Assembly: GCF_001592305.1 (NCBI RefSeq)
Contig: NZ_BCWR01000001.1
Location: 62,001 to 126,000 of the forward strand
Direction of reading: 5' to 3'
From: Hydrogenophaga taeniospiralis CCUG 15921
GTDB taxonomy: Bacteria; Pseudomonadota; Gammaproteobacteria; Burkholderiales; Burkholderiaceae_C
DNA: 64,000 bases
Part shown: in pieces, positions 18,474-27,452 of the stretch
Position numbering within the stretch: position 1 is the first letter of the stretch
Layout of the letters: each line of letters begins with the position of its first letter
Translations under genes and position numbers: made by a program
The notes under the pieces: generated by a model
Told to the model about the DNA's origin: nothing
The model's database searches: none
What the model saw: only the letters and a program-made list of their open reading frames with translations

Positions 18474-18556
18474 TGGCCATGCACCTGTTCGTTCGAACCG
18501 CAATGCCATTCACTTGTCACGCGCCCATTCAACCGGGCGCAAGGAAAAACGCATGA
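18473..18556 (+). CDS. Possible 27-aa bridging ORF
   Basis: An ATG at 18473 overlaps the cargo 3 stop (TGATG) and reads 27 codons (MAMHLFVRTAMPFTC...) to a TGA that overlaps the ATG of the tube-domain gene (ATGA at 18553). It fills the only 79-base gap between cargo and baseplate genes. No similarity is recognised, and the frame could be open by chance. A coupling role rather than a peptide function is the more likely meaning, if any. Confidence 0.3.
   Translation: MAMHLFVRTAMPFTCHAPIQPGARKNA
18521..18540 (+). promoter_or_regulatory. Small RNA hairpin just before a ribosome site
   Basis: GCGCCC and GGGCGC form a 6-base stem with an 8-base loop, ending directly at the AAGGAAAA ribosome site (18541-18548) of the next gene. 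It could restrain or expose initiation at 18553 depending on translation through the bridging frame at 18473. Structural inference only. Confidence 0.3.
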
Positions 18557-19212
18557 CAAGCTTCCCCAACTCCCCCAAGGTCCTCAAAGGCGGTCTGGTG
18601 CTGATCGACCCCGAGTCGTCGCGGGTGTTGCGCGTCATCTCGCTGCAGTACAACCCGGAAAAACTCACCCGCAGCCTGCAGGTGCAGGCCGCTGGCGGCG
18701 AAGCGGCCAACCGCAGCGAGGCGATGCGCTTCAAGGGGCCGGCCATCGAGACCTTCCGGCTCGAAGCCGACATCGACGCGGCCGACCAGCTGGAGTTTCC
18801 CGACCAGAACCGCGGCACCGTGGACCACGGCGTGGCGCCCCAGCTGGCCGTGCTCGAAGCGCTGGCGAACCCGGGCAGCGCGCAGTTGCTGGAGGTGCAC
18901 CGGCAGGCCGATTCCGGCACGCTAGAGATCGCGCCCATGGAGGCCCCGCTGATGCTCTTCGTCTGGGGCAAGAACCGCATCGTGCCGGTGCGGCTGACCG
19001 AGTTTTCGATCACCGAAGAGGCCTTCGACCCGGCGCTCAACCCCATCGTCGCCAAGGTCAGCATCGGCCTGCGTGTGCTGTCGGTGGACGACCTGGGCTT
19101 CTCCCACAAGGGCGGCAGCCTGTTCATGGCGTATCTGCAGGGCAAGGAGCGGCTCGCCGGCCAGGCGCAGTCGGGCAGCTTCGGCTCTCTGGGCATAGGA
19201 GGAATCGGCTGA
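18553..19212 (+). CDS. eCIS tube-domain/LysM adaptor protein (CIS tube N-terminal family, Afp7-like)
   Basis: A 219-aa protein of the contractile-injection-system tube N-terminal family: LKGGLVLIDPESSRVLRVISLQYNPEKLTRSLQVQ, then RLEADIDAADQLEFPD and LLMFVWGKNRIVPVRLTEFSITEEAFDPALNPIVAKVSIGLRVLS. It resembles the adaptor (Afp7/gp53-like) that links the first tube ring to the hub. The ATG at 18553 is preferred because AAGGAAAA lies just upstream; 13 extra in-frame residues are possible. The stop overlaps the next start (TGATG at 19210). Confidence 0.85.
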   Translation: MTSFPNSPKVLKGGLVLIDPESSRVLRVISLQYNPEKLTRSLQVQAAGGEAANRSEAMRFKGPAIETFRLEADIDAADQLEFPDQNRGTVDHGVAPQLAVLEALANPGSAQLLEVHRQADSGTLEIAPMEAPLMLFVWGKNRIVPVRLTEFSITEEAFDPALNPIVAKVSIGLRVLSVDDLGFSHKGGSLFMAYLQGKERLAGQAQSGSFGSLGIGGIG

Positions 19213-19574
19213 TGGACCCCGTTCAGGCATTCATGCAGGCCCATGCGCTGGCCACCCCGCTGTTCGCGCCCACCAGCCGCTACCACGGCATCGGCTCGGC
19301 GCAGACCACCACGCCCGAGGGCACCGTGATCACCTTCGTCAAGCGGCGCTTCGTGCCACCGCCCGAGCGTTTTTCAACCCTCTCCGAACACACCGTGGCC
19401 AGCGGCGACCGGCTCGACAACCTGGCCGCGCACTATCTCGGCGACCCGCTGCAGTACTGGCGCCTGTGCGACGCCAACGGCGCGATGGACCCGACCGAGC
19501 TCACTGCCACCGTGGGCCGCCTGCTGCGCATCACCCTGCCCGAAGGCATTCCGGGAGACAGCGATGCTGGCTAA
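19212..19574 (+). CDS. LysM-like eCIS adaptor, 120 aa
   Basis: A 120-aa protein with a LysM-like segment near residues 60-115: EHTVASGDRLDNLAAHYLGDPLQYWRLCDANG..., ending RLLRITLPEGIPG. Its first half is short and variable. Such small LysM proteins sit between tube and hub genes in phage-tail-like systems and resemble T4 gp53/P2 gpX. They are structural, not secreted peptidoglycan binders. It overlaps the hub gene by 11 bases. Confidence 0.75.
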   Translation: MDPVQAFMQAHALATPLFAPTSRYHGIGSAQTTTPEGTVITFVKRRFVPPPERFSTLSEHTVASGDRLDNLAAHYLGDPLQYWRLCDANGAMDPTELTATVGRLLRITLPEGIPGDSDAG

Positions 19575-20706
19575 GGGCATCCAGCTCACCCTGCTGATCG
19601 GGCCGGTGATCCCGGTGCCGGCGCCGCGGGTGGTCATGGACGCGCTGGAGAGCGTGGAGGTGCGCAGCTCCGCGGGCAGCGCCAGCGGCTTCACGCTGAC
19701 CTTCCAGTTCAGCTCGCGCTCCGAGCTCAACACCATCTTCCTGATCGCCGGCGCGCAGAACACCGGGCTGGGCACGCCGCCGCTGCGGGTGATGCTGATC
19801 GTCACGCTCAACGGCTCGCCGCAGCCGCTGTTCGACGGCGTCATGACCCATGTGGAGGTGCAGGCCGGCGGCCAGGGTTCGCCCGGCACGGTCACCGTCA
19901 CCGGCGAAGACCTGACCAAGGTGATGGACACCCAGGACTGGAGCGGCCTGCCGTTTCCGGCCATGCCCATTGAAGCGCGCGTGGCCCTGCTCTGCGCCAA
20001 GTACGCCCCGTTTGGCCTGATCCCGCTGGTGATCCCGGCGCTGTTCCCTGATGTGCCGATCCCGGTGGACAAGATCCCGGCCCAGCAGGGCACCGATCTG
20101 GCCTACATCCGCCAGCTCGCCGAGCAGGTGGGCTATGTGTTCTACATCGAGCCCGGGCCGGCGCCGGGCACCAACATCGCCTACTTCGGCCCCGAGATCA
20201 AGATCGGCGTGCCCCAGCCCGCGCTCAACGTGGACATGGACGCGCTGACCAACGTCGAGAACCTGAGCTTCAACTTCGACCCGACCGCCGGCGTGCTGCC
20301 CATCGTGTTCATCCAGAACCAGCTCACCCGCGCGCCCATCCCCATTCCGATCCCCAACCTGAACCCGCTGCAGCCGCCGCTGGGCGTGTTGTCCACGCCG
20401 CTGTCGAACCTGACCATGCTCAAGGACACGGCCCGCATGAACCCCATGCAGGCGATCTCGCGTGGCCTGGCCGAGGCCAAGAAATCGCAGGACTCGGTGA
20501 CCGCCAGCGGCGAGCTCGACGTGTTGCGCTACGGCCGCCCGCTCAAGTCGCGCGGCCTGGTCGGTGTGCGTGGCGTGGGCCTGGCCTACGACGGCCTGTA
20601 CTACGTCTCCAGCGTCAAGAGCACGCTCAAGCGCGGCGAGTTCAAGCAGAGCTTCGACCTCAGCCGCAACGGCCTGATCTCCATCACACCGAGGATTCCG
20701 GTATGA
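19564..20706 (+). CDS. Baseplate hub protein (VgrG N-terminal/gpD-like, Afp8-type)
   Basis: A 380-aa hub protein, the trimer that joins the tube to the spike. It shows the hub beta-barrel patterns MDALESVEVRSSAGSASGFTLTFQFSSRSELNTIF and GVMTHVEVQAGGQGSPGTVTVTGEDLTKVMD, a T/DxSY-like middle with AQQGTDLAYIRQLAEQVGYVFYIEPG, typical of phage late-control gpD. Unlike VgrG it lacks the fused spike, which is encoded by the following gene. The stop overlaps an ATG (ATGA at 20703) that opens a short bridging frame. Confidence 0.87.
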   Translation: MLAKGIQLTLLIGPVIPVPAPRVVMDALESVEVRSSAGSASGFTLTFQFSSRSELNTIFLIAGAQNTGLGTPPLRVMLIVTLNGSPQPLFDGVMTHVEVQAGGQGSPGTVTVTGEDLTKVMDTQDWSGLPFPAMPIEARVALLCAKYAPFGLIPLVIPALFPDVPIPVDKIPAQQGTDLAYIRQLAEQVGYVFYIEPGPAPGTNIAYFGPEIKIGVPQPALNVDMDALTNVENLSFNFDPTAGVLPIVFIQNQLTRAPIPIPIPNLNPLQPPLGVLSTPLSNLTMLKDTARMNPMQAISRGLAEAKKSQDSVTASGELDVLRYGRPLKSRGLVGVRGVGLAYDGLYYVSSVKSTLKRGEFKQSFDLSRNGLISITPRIPV

Positions 20707-20834
20707 GCACCGCCGGGCCGCTCCCAAGGTGCTCAGCCCCGCAGTGCACAGCACGGAGGGCAAGTCCAGTGAGCACCGCCGGGCCGTTCCCAAGGCGCTC
20801 AGCCCCGCAGTGCGCAGCACGGAGGGTCATCCAG
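20703..20834 (+). repeat. Imperfect tandem duplication carrying a ribosome site and start codon
   Basis: Unit 1 runs 20703-20768 (66 bases), unit 2 runs 20769-20833 (65 bases), and the next GTGAGC at 20834 begins the spike gene. The units differ at a few positions (for example CTCCCAAGGTG against TTCCCAAGGCG) and each ends with CACGGAGGG followed by CCAGTGAGC. One base less in unit 2 changes the frame, so only the last GTG opens the spike protein. Confidence 0.9.
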
Positions 20835-20837
20835 TGA
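20703..20837 (+). CDS. Possible 44-aa bridging ORF made of a tandem repeat
   Basis: The ATG at 20703 overlaps the hub stop. The frame reads MSTAGPLPRCSAPQC... and then a second near-copy VSTAGPFPRRSAPQC..., stopping at TGA 20835-20837, which overlaps the GTG start of the spike gene (GTGA). It is encoded by the 66/65-bp repeat described separately. Each repeat ends with GGAGGG and a GTGAGC start, so the unit itself carries a ribosome site and start. A real peptide is uncertain; relay translation is likelier. Confidence 0.3.
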   Translation: MSTAGPLPRCSAPQCTARRASPVSTAGPFPRRSAPQCAARRVIQ

Positions 20838-21352
20838 GCAACGGCACGCAGAAGTTCTACGGCAAATACCGCGGCATGGTGATCTCCAACGTCGACCCCA
20901 TGCAGCAGGGCCGGCTGATGGTGCAGGTGCCCGACGTGGGCGGCCTGATCCCCGGCACCTGGGCCATGCCCTGCGTGCCGATCGCGGGCATCCAGAACGG
21001 CATGTTCGCCCTGCCCATCCCCGGCTCGGGCGTCTGGGTCGAGTTCGAGCAGGGCGACCCGGACTTTCCCATCTGGGTCGGCGGCTTCTGGGGCAGCGCG
21101 GCCGAAGTGCCCGCGCTGGCCCTGCTCACGCCCCCGGCGGTGCCGGCGATCACGCTGCAGACGCCGCTGCAGAACGGCCTGACCATCTCCGACGTGCCCG
21201 GCCCCACCGGCGGCATCATGATCAAGAGCACCACCGGCGCGATGCTCATCGTCAACGACACCGGCATCTACATCCAGAACGGCAAGGGCGCGGCGATCAC
21301 CCTGGTGGGCCCGGTGGTGACCATCAACAACGGCGCCCTCACGGTGACCTGA
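20834..21352 (+). CDS. Baseplate spike protein (gp5/gpV OB-fold)
   Basis: A 172-aa spike protein with the gp5/VgrG OB-fold: FYGKYRGMVISNVDPMQQGRLMVQVPDVGG, WAMPCVPIAGIQNGMFALPIPGSGVWVEFEQGDPDFPIWVGGFWGS, followed by a short beta-helix stem (ISDVPGPTGGIMIKSTTGAMLIVNDTGIYIQNGKGA). GTG at 20834 is chosen because GGAGGG lies seven bases upstream and the conserved fold begins a few residues later. An ATG-initiated extension through the repeat is less likely. The PAAR-like tip gene follows after four bases. Confidence 0.85.
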   Translation: MSNGTQKFYGKYRGMVISNVDPMQQGRLMVQVPDVGGLIPGTWAMPCVPIAGIQNGMFALPIPGSGVWVEFEQGDPDFPIWVGGFWGSAAEVPALALLTPPAVPAITLQTPLQNGLTISDVPGPTGGIMIKSTTGAMLIVNDTGIYIQNGKGAAITLVGPVVTINNGALTVT

Positions 21353-21356
21353 CACC

Positions 21357-21677
21357 ATGCCCGGCCCCCTGCTCCACGTCGGCGCCACCGTGCTCTGTGC
21401 CCACGGCGGCACCGCCACGCCCACGGCGCCCAACCCGCGCGTGCTGGTCAGCGGTCAGCCCACGGTGGTGATGAGCGCGCCCTACGCCATCGCGGGCTGT
21501 CCGTTCAACGTCTCGGGCAGCCCGGTGCCCTGCGTCACCGGGCAGTGGGTGGTGGCCGCACTGCGCGTGCAGTCCAGCGGCCAGCCCCTGGTGCTGATGG
21601 ACAGCCAGGCGGTGTGCGTGCCCAACGGCACACCGCTCTTGCCGGTGGCCGCGCAACCCCGCGTGATCGGGAGCTGA
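21357..21677 (+). CDS. PAAR-like spike tip protein (Afp10/DUF4280-type)
   Basis: A 106-aa tip protein. It begins PGPLLHVGATVLCAHGGTATPT, the PAAR/DUF4280-like start in which Cys and His bind metal at the point, and continues with FNVSGSPVPCVTGQW and the closing LPVAAQPRVIGS. Candidate ligands are C14, H16 and the Cys residues of AGCPF and SPVPC. It sits on the spike trimer to puncture the target membrane. It is followed two bases later by the gp25-like gene. Confidence 0.8.
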   Translation: MPGPLLHVGATVLCAHGGTATPTAPNPRVLVSGQPTVVMSAPYAIAGCPFNVSGSPVPCVTGQWVVAALRVQSSGQPLVLMDSQAVCVPNGTPLLPVAAQPRVIGS

Positions 21678-21679
21678 AC

Positions 21680-22048
21680 ATGACCCAACGCCTGTTTTTC
21701 CCCTACCAGTTCGACGGCCGCGGCCTCACCCGCGAGGCCGACGAGGCGGACTGGATCCGTGGCCTGGTCGAGCAGGTGCTGTTCACCGCGCCGGGCGAGC
21801 GCGTGATGCGCCCGGACTTCGGCAGCGGCCTGCGCGAGCTCGTGTTCGCCCCCAACAGCCCCGAGCTCGCCGCCACCACCCAGTTCCTGGTGCAGGGCGC
21901 GCTGCAGCGCTGGCTCTCGGGCCTGATCACGGTCGAGGCGGTCGAAGTGCGGGCGGTGGACGCCGCGCTCAGCGTCACCGTGCAGTACCTGATACGGCGC
22001 AACGCCTCGCGCCAGCGCGAGACCTTCACCCAGGGAGGCCAGCCATGA
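21680..22048 (+). CDS. gp25-like baseplate protein (Afp9/GPW family)
   Basis: A 122-aa gp25/GPW lysozyme-like baseplate protein that nucleates the sheath. It shows ADWIRGLVEQVLFTAPGERVMRPDFGSGLRELVFAPNSPE, where the conserved Glu of E-R-V-M-R-P-D-F-G motif is present, and a final strand VEAVEVRAVDAALSVTVQYLIRR. The ATG at 21680 gives the usual family length, while the longer open frame is a shadow of the PAAR gene. ATGA overlap with the baseplate-J gene. Confidence 0.88.
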   Translation: MTQRLFFPYQFDGRGLTREADEADWIRGLVEQVLFTAPGERVMRPDFGSGLRELVFAPNSPELAATTQFLVQGALQRWLSGLITVEAVEVRAVDAALSVTVQYLIRRNASRQRETFTQGGQP

Positions 22049-24642
22049 TCTTCCATTGCTGCGACCAGAACCGGCGCGCGGCGGTGGACGCCCACGCCAC
22101 GCTCAACGGCATCGACTGGCTGGAGGTGCTGGACCTCGACGCGCCCCTGGGCAGCCCGCGCCAGCGCACCCTGCTCGTGCGCCTGCTCAAGCCGGTGCCG
22201 GCCGGGCTCACGCGCGAGCAGGTCGTGATCGAAGGCGGCGAGCGCGTCCGCCGCATCGAGGTTCAGTGGATTGGCGTGGCCAGCGCGCCACCGGCACAGG
22301 CGAACGCGGCCGAGCAGGCCCTGTTCAGCGCGCTGCCCGAGGCCGACCACGTGCTGCTGGTGCGCACCGACAGCGCGGGCGACTTCTCGCGCTACACCCT
22401 GCGGCTCACGCAGGACCCGGCCACGCCCACCCCGCTGCCCGACTTCGACCCCCGGCTCTCCGAGATCGAATTCCGCTTCAAGGTGGAATGCCCGAGCGAC
22501 TTCGACTGCCGCACACCGCCAGGCTGCACCGAGCCCGCCAAGCCGGTCCCCGACATCAACTACCTCGCCCGCGACTACGAAAGCCTGCGCCGGCTGGTGA
22601 TCGACCGCCTGGCGCGCAACATGCCGGGCTGGCGCGACCGCAGCCCGGCCGACCTGGCCACCACGCTGGCCGAGCTAATCGCCTACGTGGGTGATCTGCA
22701 GCACTACCAGCTCGACGCCGTCGCCACCGAGGCCTACCTGCACACCGCCCGGCGGCGCAGCAGCCTGCGCCGCCACTCCCTGCTGGTGGACTACGCGGTG
22801 CACGAGGGCTGCAACGCCCGCGCCTGGCTGCACTTCGACGTGAGCGGCGGCCCCTTCCCCCTGCCCGACGACCTGCGCTGCTACACCCGGGTGGCGGGCG
22901 TGCCGCCGCGCATCGTTCCCGACTCGCCCGCCGAGCGCGCCGCGCTGCAGGCCCGGCCCCTGGTGTTCGAGCCGCTGCACGGCGCGACCCTGCGCGAGGC
23001 CCACAACAGCTTTCAGTTCCACACCTGGGGCGATGCCCGCTGCTGCCTGCCCCGCGGCGCCACCCGCGCCACGCTGCTGGGCCACTGGCCCGAGCTGCAG
23101 GCCGGCGACGTCTTGATCTTCCAGGAGCAGCTCGGCCCGCTCAGCGGCGAGCCCGAAGACGCCGACCCCGCCCACCGCCACGCGGTGCGCCTGAGCGCCG
23201 TGCGCGCCTTCGACGGCACCGACCCGCTGACCGACCCGCTCCCGCCCGACCCAGCCGCCCCCAGCGCCCTGACCGAGATCACCGAGATCGCCTGGCACCC
23301 GGCCGACGCCCTGCCCTTCGCCCTGTGCATCTCCAGCGAAACCGACGAGGCCCACGGCAGCGTGCTGATCCACGGCGTGAGCATCGCGCTGGGCAACAAC
23401 GTGCTGGTCGATCACGGCCAGCGCATCGAAGACGAGCCGCTGGGCAGCGTGCCGCAGCCCCGGCTGCACCACCCGACCATGCTGGGCGACGCCTGCCAGC
23501 GCGAGGCGCCGCAGCCCCTGCCCCCGCGCTACCGGCCGCGGCTGGCCAGCGCGCCGCTCACCCACCAGGGCACGGTGCTCGTGACCCGGGTCGAGAACGG
23601 CGTGCGCACCAGCGAGCGCCTGCTGTTCGACCCGCAGGACTCGGCCAGCGCCGCCATGCGCTGGCGCACCGCCGACGCGCTGCCCCGGATCGGCCTCACC
23701 GCCACGCAGGGCAGCGGCAGCGAACCCTGGAGCCCGCGGCGCGACCTGCTCTCCAGCCGGGCCAGCGACACCCACTTCGTGATCGAAGCCGAGGACGACG
23801 GCAGCGCGCGCCTGCGCTTCGGTGACGACCTGCACGGCCGCCGCCCCGACAGCGGAACCGCCTTCAGCGCCCACTACCGCGTGGGCAACGGGCCGCAGGG
23901 CAACGTGGGCGCGCAGGCCATCGCCCACGTGGTGACCACCCAGGGCGGCATCAACGCGGTGGTCAACCCCATACCCGCGCGCGGCGGCGTGGCGCCCGAG
24001 ACCACCGCCGAGGTGCGCCGGCGCGCACCGCAGGCCTTTCGCACCCAGGAGCGCGCCGTGACCACGGCCGACTACGCCGCCGTCACCGAGCGCCTGCCCG
24101 AGGTGCAGCGCGCCGCCGCCAGCCTGCGCTGGACCGGCAGCTGGCACACCGTGTTCGTCACCGTGGACCGGCAAGACGGTGAGGCCATCGACCCCGCCTT
24201 CGCCACCCAGGTCGGCACCCACCTCGACCGCTACCGCATGGCCGGCCACGACCTGCGCATCCACGACCCGATCGCGGTGTCGCTGGAGATCGACCTGCTG
24301 GTCTGCGTCCACAAGGACCACTTCCGCAGCGACGTCAGCCGCGGCCTGCTCGACGCGCTGAGCAGCCGCACCCGCGCCGACGGCACGCGCGGCCTGTTCC
24401 ACCCGGACCACTTCAGCTTCGGCCAGACCGTGTTCCTGAGCCCGCTGTACGCGGCCGCGCGCACCGTGGCCGGCGTGAGCTCGGTCCAGGTCACGCGCTT
24501 CCAGCGCCAGGGCCAGGCGGACCCCAAACCGCTGGCCGACGGCTTCATGACGTTGGGCCGGCTGGAGATCGCGCGGCTGGACAACGACCCCAACTTCCCC
24601 GAGCACGGTGTGCTGCGGCTGGAACTGCACGGAGGCAAGTGA
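22045..24642 (+). CDS. Baseplate wedge protein J, first copy (Afp11-like)
   Basis: An 865-aa baseplate protein. The segment INYLARDYESLRRLVIDRLARNMPGWRDRSPADLATTLAELIAYVGDLQHYQLDAVATEAYL is the hallmark of large eCIS wedge proteins, and the C-terminal third has the gpJ core (RFGDDLHGRRPDSGTAFSAHYRVGNGPQGNVGA, RAPQAFRTQERAVTTADYAAVTERLPEVQRAAA). It builds the hexagonal baseplate around the hub. A GGAGG site near its end serves the next gene. Confidence 0.9.
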   Translation: MIFHCCDQNRRAAVDAHATLNGIDWLEVLDLDAPLGSPRQRTLLVRLLKPVPAGLTREQVVIEGGERVRRIEVQWIGVASAPPAQANAAEQALFSALPEADHVLLVRTDSAGDFSRYTLRLTQDPATPTPLPDFDPRLSEIEFRFKVECPSDFDCRTPPGCTEPAKPVPDINYLARDYESLRRLVIDRLARNMPGWRDRSPADLATTLAELIAYVGDLQHYQLDAVATEAYLHTARRRSSLRRHSLLVDYAVHEGCNARAWLHFDVSGGPFPLPDDLRCYTRVAGVPPRIVPDSPAERAALQARPLVFEPLHGATLREAHNSFQFHTWGDARCCLPRGATRATLLGHWPELQAGDVLIFQEQLGPLSGEPEDADPAHRHAVRLSAVRAFDGTDPLTDPLPPDPAAPSALTEITEIAWHPADALPFALCISSETDEAHGSVLIHGVSIALGNNVLVDHGQRIEDEPLGSVPQPRLHHPTMLGDACQREAPQPLPPRYRPRLASAPLTHQGTVLVTRVENGVRTSERLLFDPQDSASAAMRWRTADALPRIGLTATQGSGSEPWSPRRDLLSSRASDTHFVIEAEDDGSARLRFGDDLHGRRPDSGTAFSAHYRVGNGPQGNVGAQAIAHVVTTQGGINAVVNPIPARGGVAPETTAEVRRRAPQAFRTQERAVTTADYAAVTERLPEVQRAAASLRWTGSWHTVFVTVDRQDGEAIDPAFATQVGTHLDRYRMAGHDLRIHDPIAVSLEIDLLVCVHKDHFRSDVSRGLLDALSSRTRADGTRGLFHPDHFSFGQTVFLSPLYAAARTVAGVSSVQVTRFQRQGQADPKPLADGFMTLGRLEIARLDNDPNFPEHGVLRLELHGGK

Positions 24643-27452
24643 TGAGTGGCCACGACACCCCTGCCGGCAACGGCGACTGCGGCTGCTGCGCCGGCGTGGA
24701 CGCCGACACCCCGGCGCGCGTGCACAACCCGCCCGGCCTCCCGGCCATCGCCTACCGGGTGGGCCGCCACGGCGACTTCCTGGCCTCGATGCAGGCCCGG
24801 CTGTCGAGCACCGACACACCGGCGCTGGCCGCCCTGAGCACGCGCGAGATGAGCGACTTCAGCCTGGCGCTGGCCGACGCCATGGCCACCTCGCTCGACG
24901 TGCTGAGCTTCTACACCGAACGCTACGCGCAGGAACACTACCTGCGCACCGCCACCGAGCGCCTCTCGGTGCGCGAGATGGCACGCCTGATCGGCTACCG
25001 GCTCGCGCCCGGCGTGGCCGCCAGCACCCACCTGGCGTTCAAGCTGCTGGAGGCGCCGGGCACCGTGCCGCCCGAGCCGATCCAGATTCCGGTGGGCACG
25101 CGGGTGCAGAGCGTGCCCGGCCAGGACGAGACGGCGCAGAGTTTCGAGACCGTGGCCGAGGTTCCCGCGCGGGTGCAATGGAACGCCATGCCGGTGCAGT
25201 CCCGCGTGCCCTGGCGGCCCCAGTCGGGCGACACCGAGCTGTGGCTCGACGGCCTGGCCACGCAGCTGCAGCCGGGCGATGCGATCCTCATCGTGGGCAG
25301 CGACCGCATCAGCGACCCCGGCGGCGAACACTGGGACGTGCGTGTGCTCAGCGCGGTGCTGCCCGACAACGCCAACGCCCGCACCCGCGTGGTGTGGCAG
25401 CACCCCCTGGGCAGCGCGTTCCCGCCCATGAGCCCGGCCGGCGTGGGCGTGGAGGTGCACGCGTTTCGCCAGCGCACGGCGCTCTTCGGCCACAACGCGC
25501 CCGACCCCAACCTGCTCAGCGGTCGCGGCTCCAACCTGGCGAAGAAGATCGACAAAAGCACGCCCTCGAACTGGACATGGAAGCAGTTCCACATCAACGG
25601 GACCACGGTGGACCTGGAGAGCGCCAACCCCAAGATCACCGCCGGCACCTGGTTCGCGCTGGTGTCCAACGAGGCCGGCCACGGCAGCGCCGACCTGCCG
25701 GGCTACACCGAGCTCTACCGCGCCCAGCGCGTGAGCCAGCTCAGCCGCAACGACTTCGGCATCTCGGGCAAGACCACCCGCATCACGCCCGACACCACCG
25801 AGAACCTGAGCGCGGCCCGCTTCGGCCTGCGCAACACCCTGGTGCTCGCGCAGAGCGAGCGCCTGGCCACGGTGGACACGCCGCTGTTCCACCCGTTGCA
25901 GGGCGACGCGCTCACACTGGGCCAGCGCGTGGAAGGCCTGCTGCCCGGCCAGGCGCTGGCGGTCTCGGGCACCCGGCAGCGCATCGCCATCGCCGCGGGC
26001 GCCAAAGGCCTGTCGCTGCAGCTCGCGCAGGGCGGCAGCGTGACGCTGAACGAGGGCGACGAACTCTTCATGACCGATCCGGCCAGCCGCCTGCTGTTCT
26101 TCACGACCATCACGCTCGGCGCCGAGGCCTTCACCGCGCTACTCGGCCAAGCGTCGGCCCGGCTGCGGCTCGCCCTGATGGACCGCGACGGCCGCAGCGG
26201 CACGCTGGTGGCCAAGGGCCACGAGCTGCGGCTGGCACCGGCGCGCAAGGACGACCCGCTGGTGCGGGAGATCACCCACATCGCCGACACCGAGCAGGCC
26301 GTGCTGCTGGCGCGCGACCACACGCAGCTCAAGCTCGACGCCGCGCTGCGCCACGTCTACGAGCGCGCCAGCGTCCGGGTCAACGGCAACGTGGCGCCCG
26401 CCACGCACGGCGAGACGGTCGAGGCGCTGCTGGGCAACGGCGACGCAGGCAGCGCGGGCCAGCGCTTCGTGCTGAACCAGGCGCCGCTGACCTACGTCAG
26501 CGCCCCCACACCCAGCGGCGGCGCGTCCACGCTGGAGCTGCGCGTCGCCGACGTGTTGTGGACCGAAGCGCCCTCGCTCTACCAGGCCAGTCCGGCCGCC
26601 CGCGTCTACCAGACCCGCCAGGACGACGACGGCCTGACCACGGTGGAGTTTGGCGACGGCGTGGAAGGCGCGCGCCTGCCCAGCGGGCAAAGCAACGTGC
26701 GCGCGCGTTACCGCAAGGGTCTGGGCGTGGCCGGCAACGTGGCCGCGGGCCAGCTCACCACGCTGCTGTCGCGCCCACTCGGTGTCAGCGAGGTGGTGAA
26801 CCCCGAGCCCGCCACCGGCGGCGAAGACGGCGAGCTGCTGGAGCGCGCGCGCGAAAACGCCCCGCTGACCGTGCTGACGCTGGACCGCGCGGTCTCGATC
26901 ACCGACTACGCCAGCTTCGCGCGCGCCTTCGCCGGCATCGACAAGGCCCACGCGCTGTGGATTCCCGCCGGCCCCGCGCGCGGCGTGTTCCTCACCATCG
27001 CCGGGGTGGACGGCGCCGTGGTGCCGCCGTCGGGCGCCACCTTCGCCAGCCTGGGCGCGGCACTGCGCAACCATGGCGACGCGCTGGTGCCGCTGCACCT
27101 GCGCAACCACCTCGGCGTGCGGTTTCGCGTGCGGCTCTCGGTGAAGGTGCTGGCCAGCCACGAGACCGACCCGGTGCTCCAGGCCCTGGAGGCCGCGCTG
27201 CGCGCGCATTTCAGTTTCGCGCGGCGCCAGTTCGGGCAGACCGTGTCGGTGGACGAGGTGTCGGCCGTGGCCCAGGCGGTGGCGGGCGTGCAGGCGGTGC
27301 ACGTCACCCGCCTGTACCGCGTGGGCCAGGCCCCGGGCCTGGTGCCGCGCCTGTTCGCGGCCCTGCCCGTGGCCTCGCTCACCGGCCAGCCGCTACCGGC
27401 CGAACTGCTCACCCTGGCCGACGAGCCGGTGGAGCTGGAGGTGATGCCATGA
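24642..27452 (+). CDS. Baseplate wedge protein J, second copy (Afp12-like)
   Basis: A 936-aa second wedge protein. N-terminal features are SLALADAMATSLDVLSFYTERYAQEHYLRTATERLSVREMARLIGYRLAPGVAASTHLAFKL; the C-terminal gpJ-like part reads VEFGDGVEGARLPSGQSNVRARYRKGLGVAGNVAAGQLTTLL and VLTLDRAVSITDYASFARAFAGIDKA. It has an N-terminal CGCCAG Cys cluster. ATG at 24642 is preferred over the GTG three bases earlier because GGAGG (24631-24635) is then six bases upstream. Two different wedge genes in a row are normal in eCIS. Confidence 0.9.
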   Translation: MSGHDTPAGNGDCGCCAGVDADTPARVHNPPGLPAIAYRVGRHGDFLASMQARLSSTDTPALAALSTREMSDFSLALADAMATSLDVLSFYTERYAQEHYLRTATERLSVREMARLIGYRLAPGVAASTHLAFKLLEAPGTVPPEPIQIPVGTRVQSVPGQDETAQSFETVAEVPARVQWNAMPVQSRVPWRPQSGDTELWLDGLATQLQPGDAILIVGSDRISDPGGEHWDVRVLSAVLPDNANARTRVVWQHPLGSAFPPMSPAGVGVEVHAFRQRTALFGHNAPDPNLLSGRGSNLAKKIDKSTPSNWTWKQFHINGTTVDLESANPKITAGTWFALVSNEAGHGSADLPGYTELYRAQRVSQLSRNDFGISGKTTRITPDTTENLSAARFGLRNTLVLAQSERLATVDTPLFHPLQGDALTLGQRVEGLLPGQALAVSGTRQRIAIAAGAKGLSLQLAQGGSVTLNEGDELFMTDPASRLLFFTTITLGAEAFTALLGQASARLRLALMDRDGRSGTLVAKGHELRLAPARKDDPLVREITHIADTEQAVLLARDHTQLKLDAALRHVYERASVRVNGNVAPATHGETVEALLGNGDAGSAGQRFVLNQAPLTYVSAPTPSGGASTLELRVADVLWTEAPSLYQASPAARVYQTRQDDDGLTTVEFGDGVEGARLPSGQSNVRARYRKGLGVAGNVAAGQLTTLLSRPLGVSEVVNPEPATGGEDGELLERARENAPLTVLTLDRAVSITDYASFARAFAGIDKAHALWIPAGPARGVFLTIAGVDGAVVPPSGATFASLGAALRNHGDALVPLHLRNHLGVRFRVRLSVKVLASHETDPVLQALEAALRAHFSFARRQFGQTVSVDEVSAVAQAVAGVQAVHVTRLYRVGQAPGLVPRLFAALPVASLTGQPLPAELLTLADEPVELEVMP

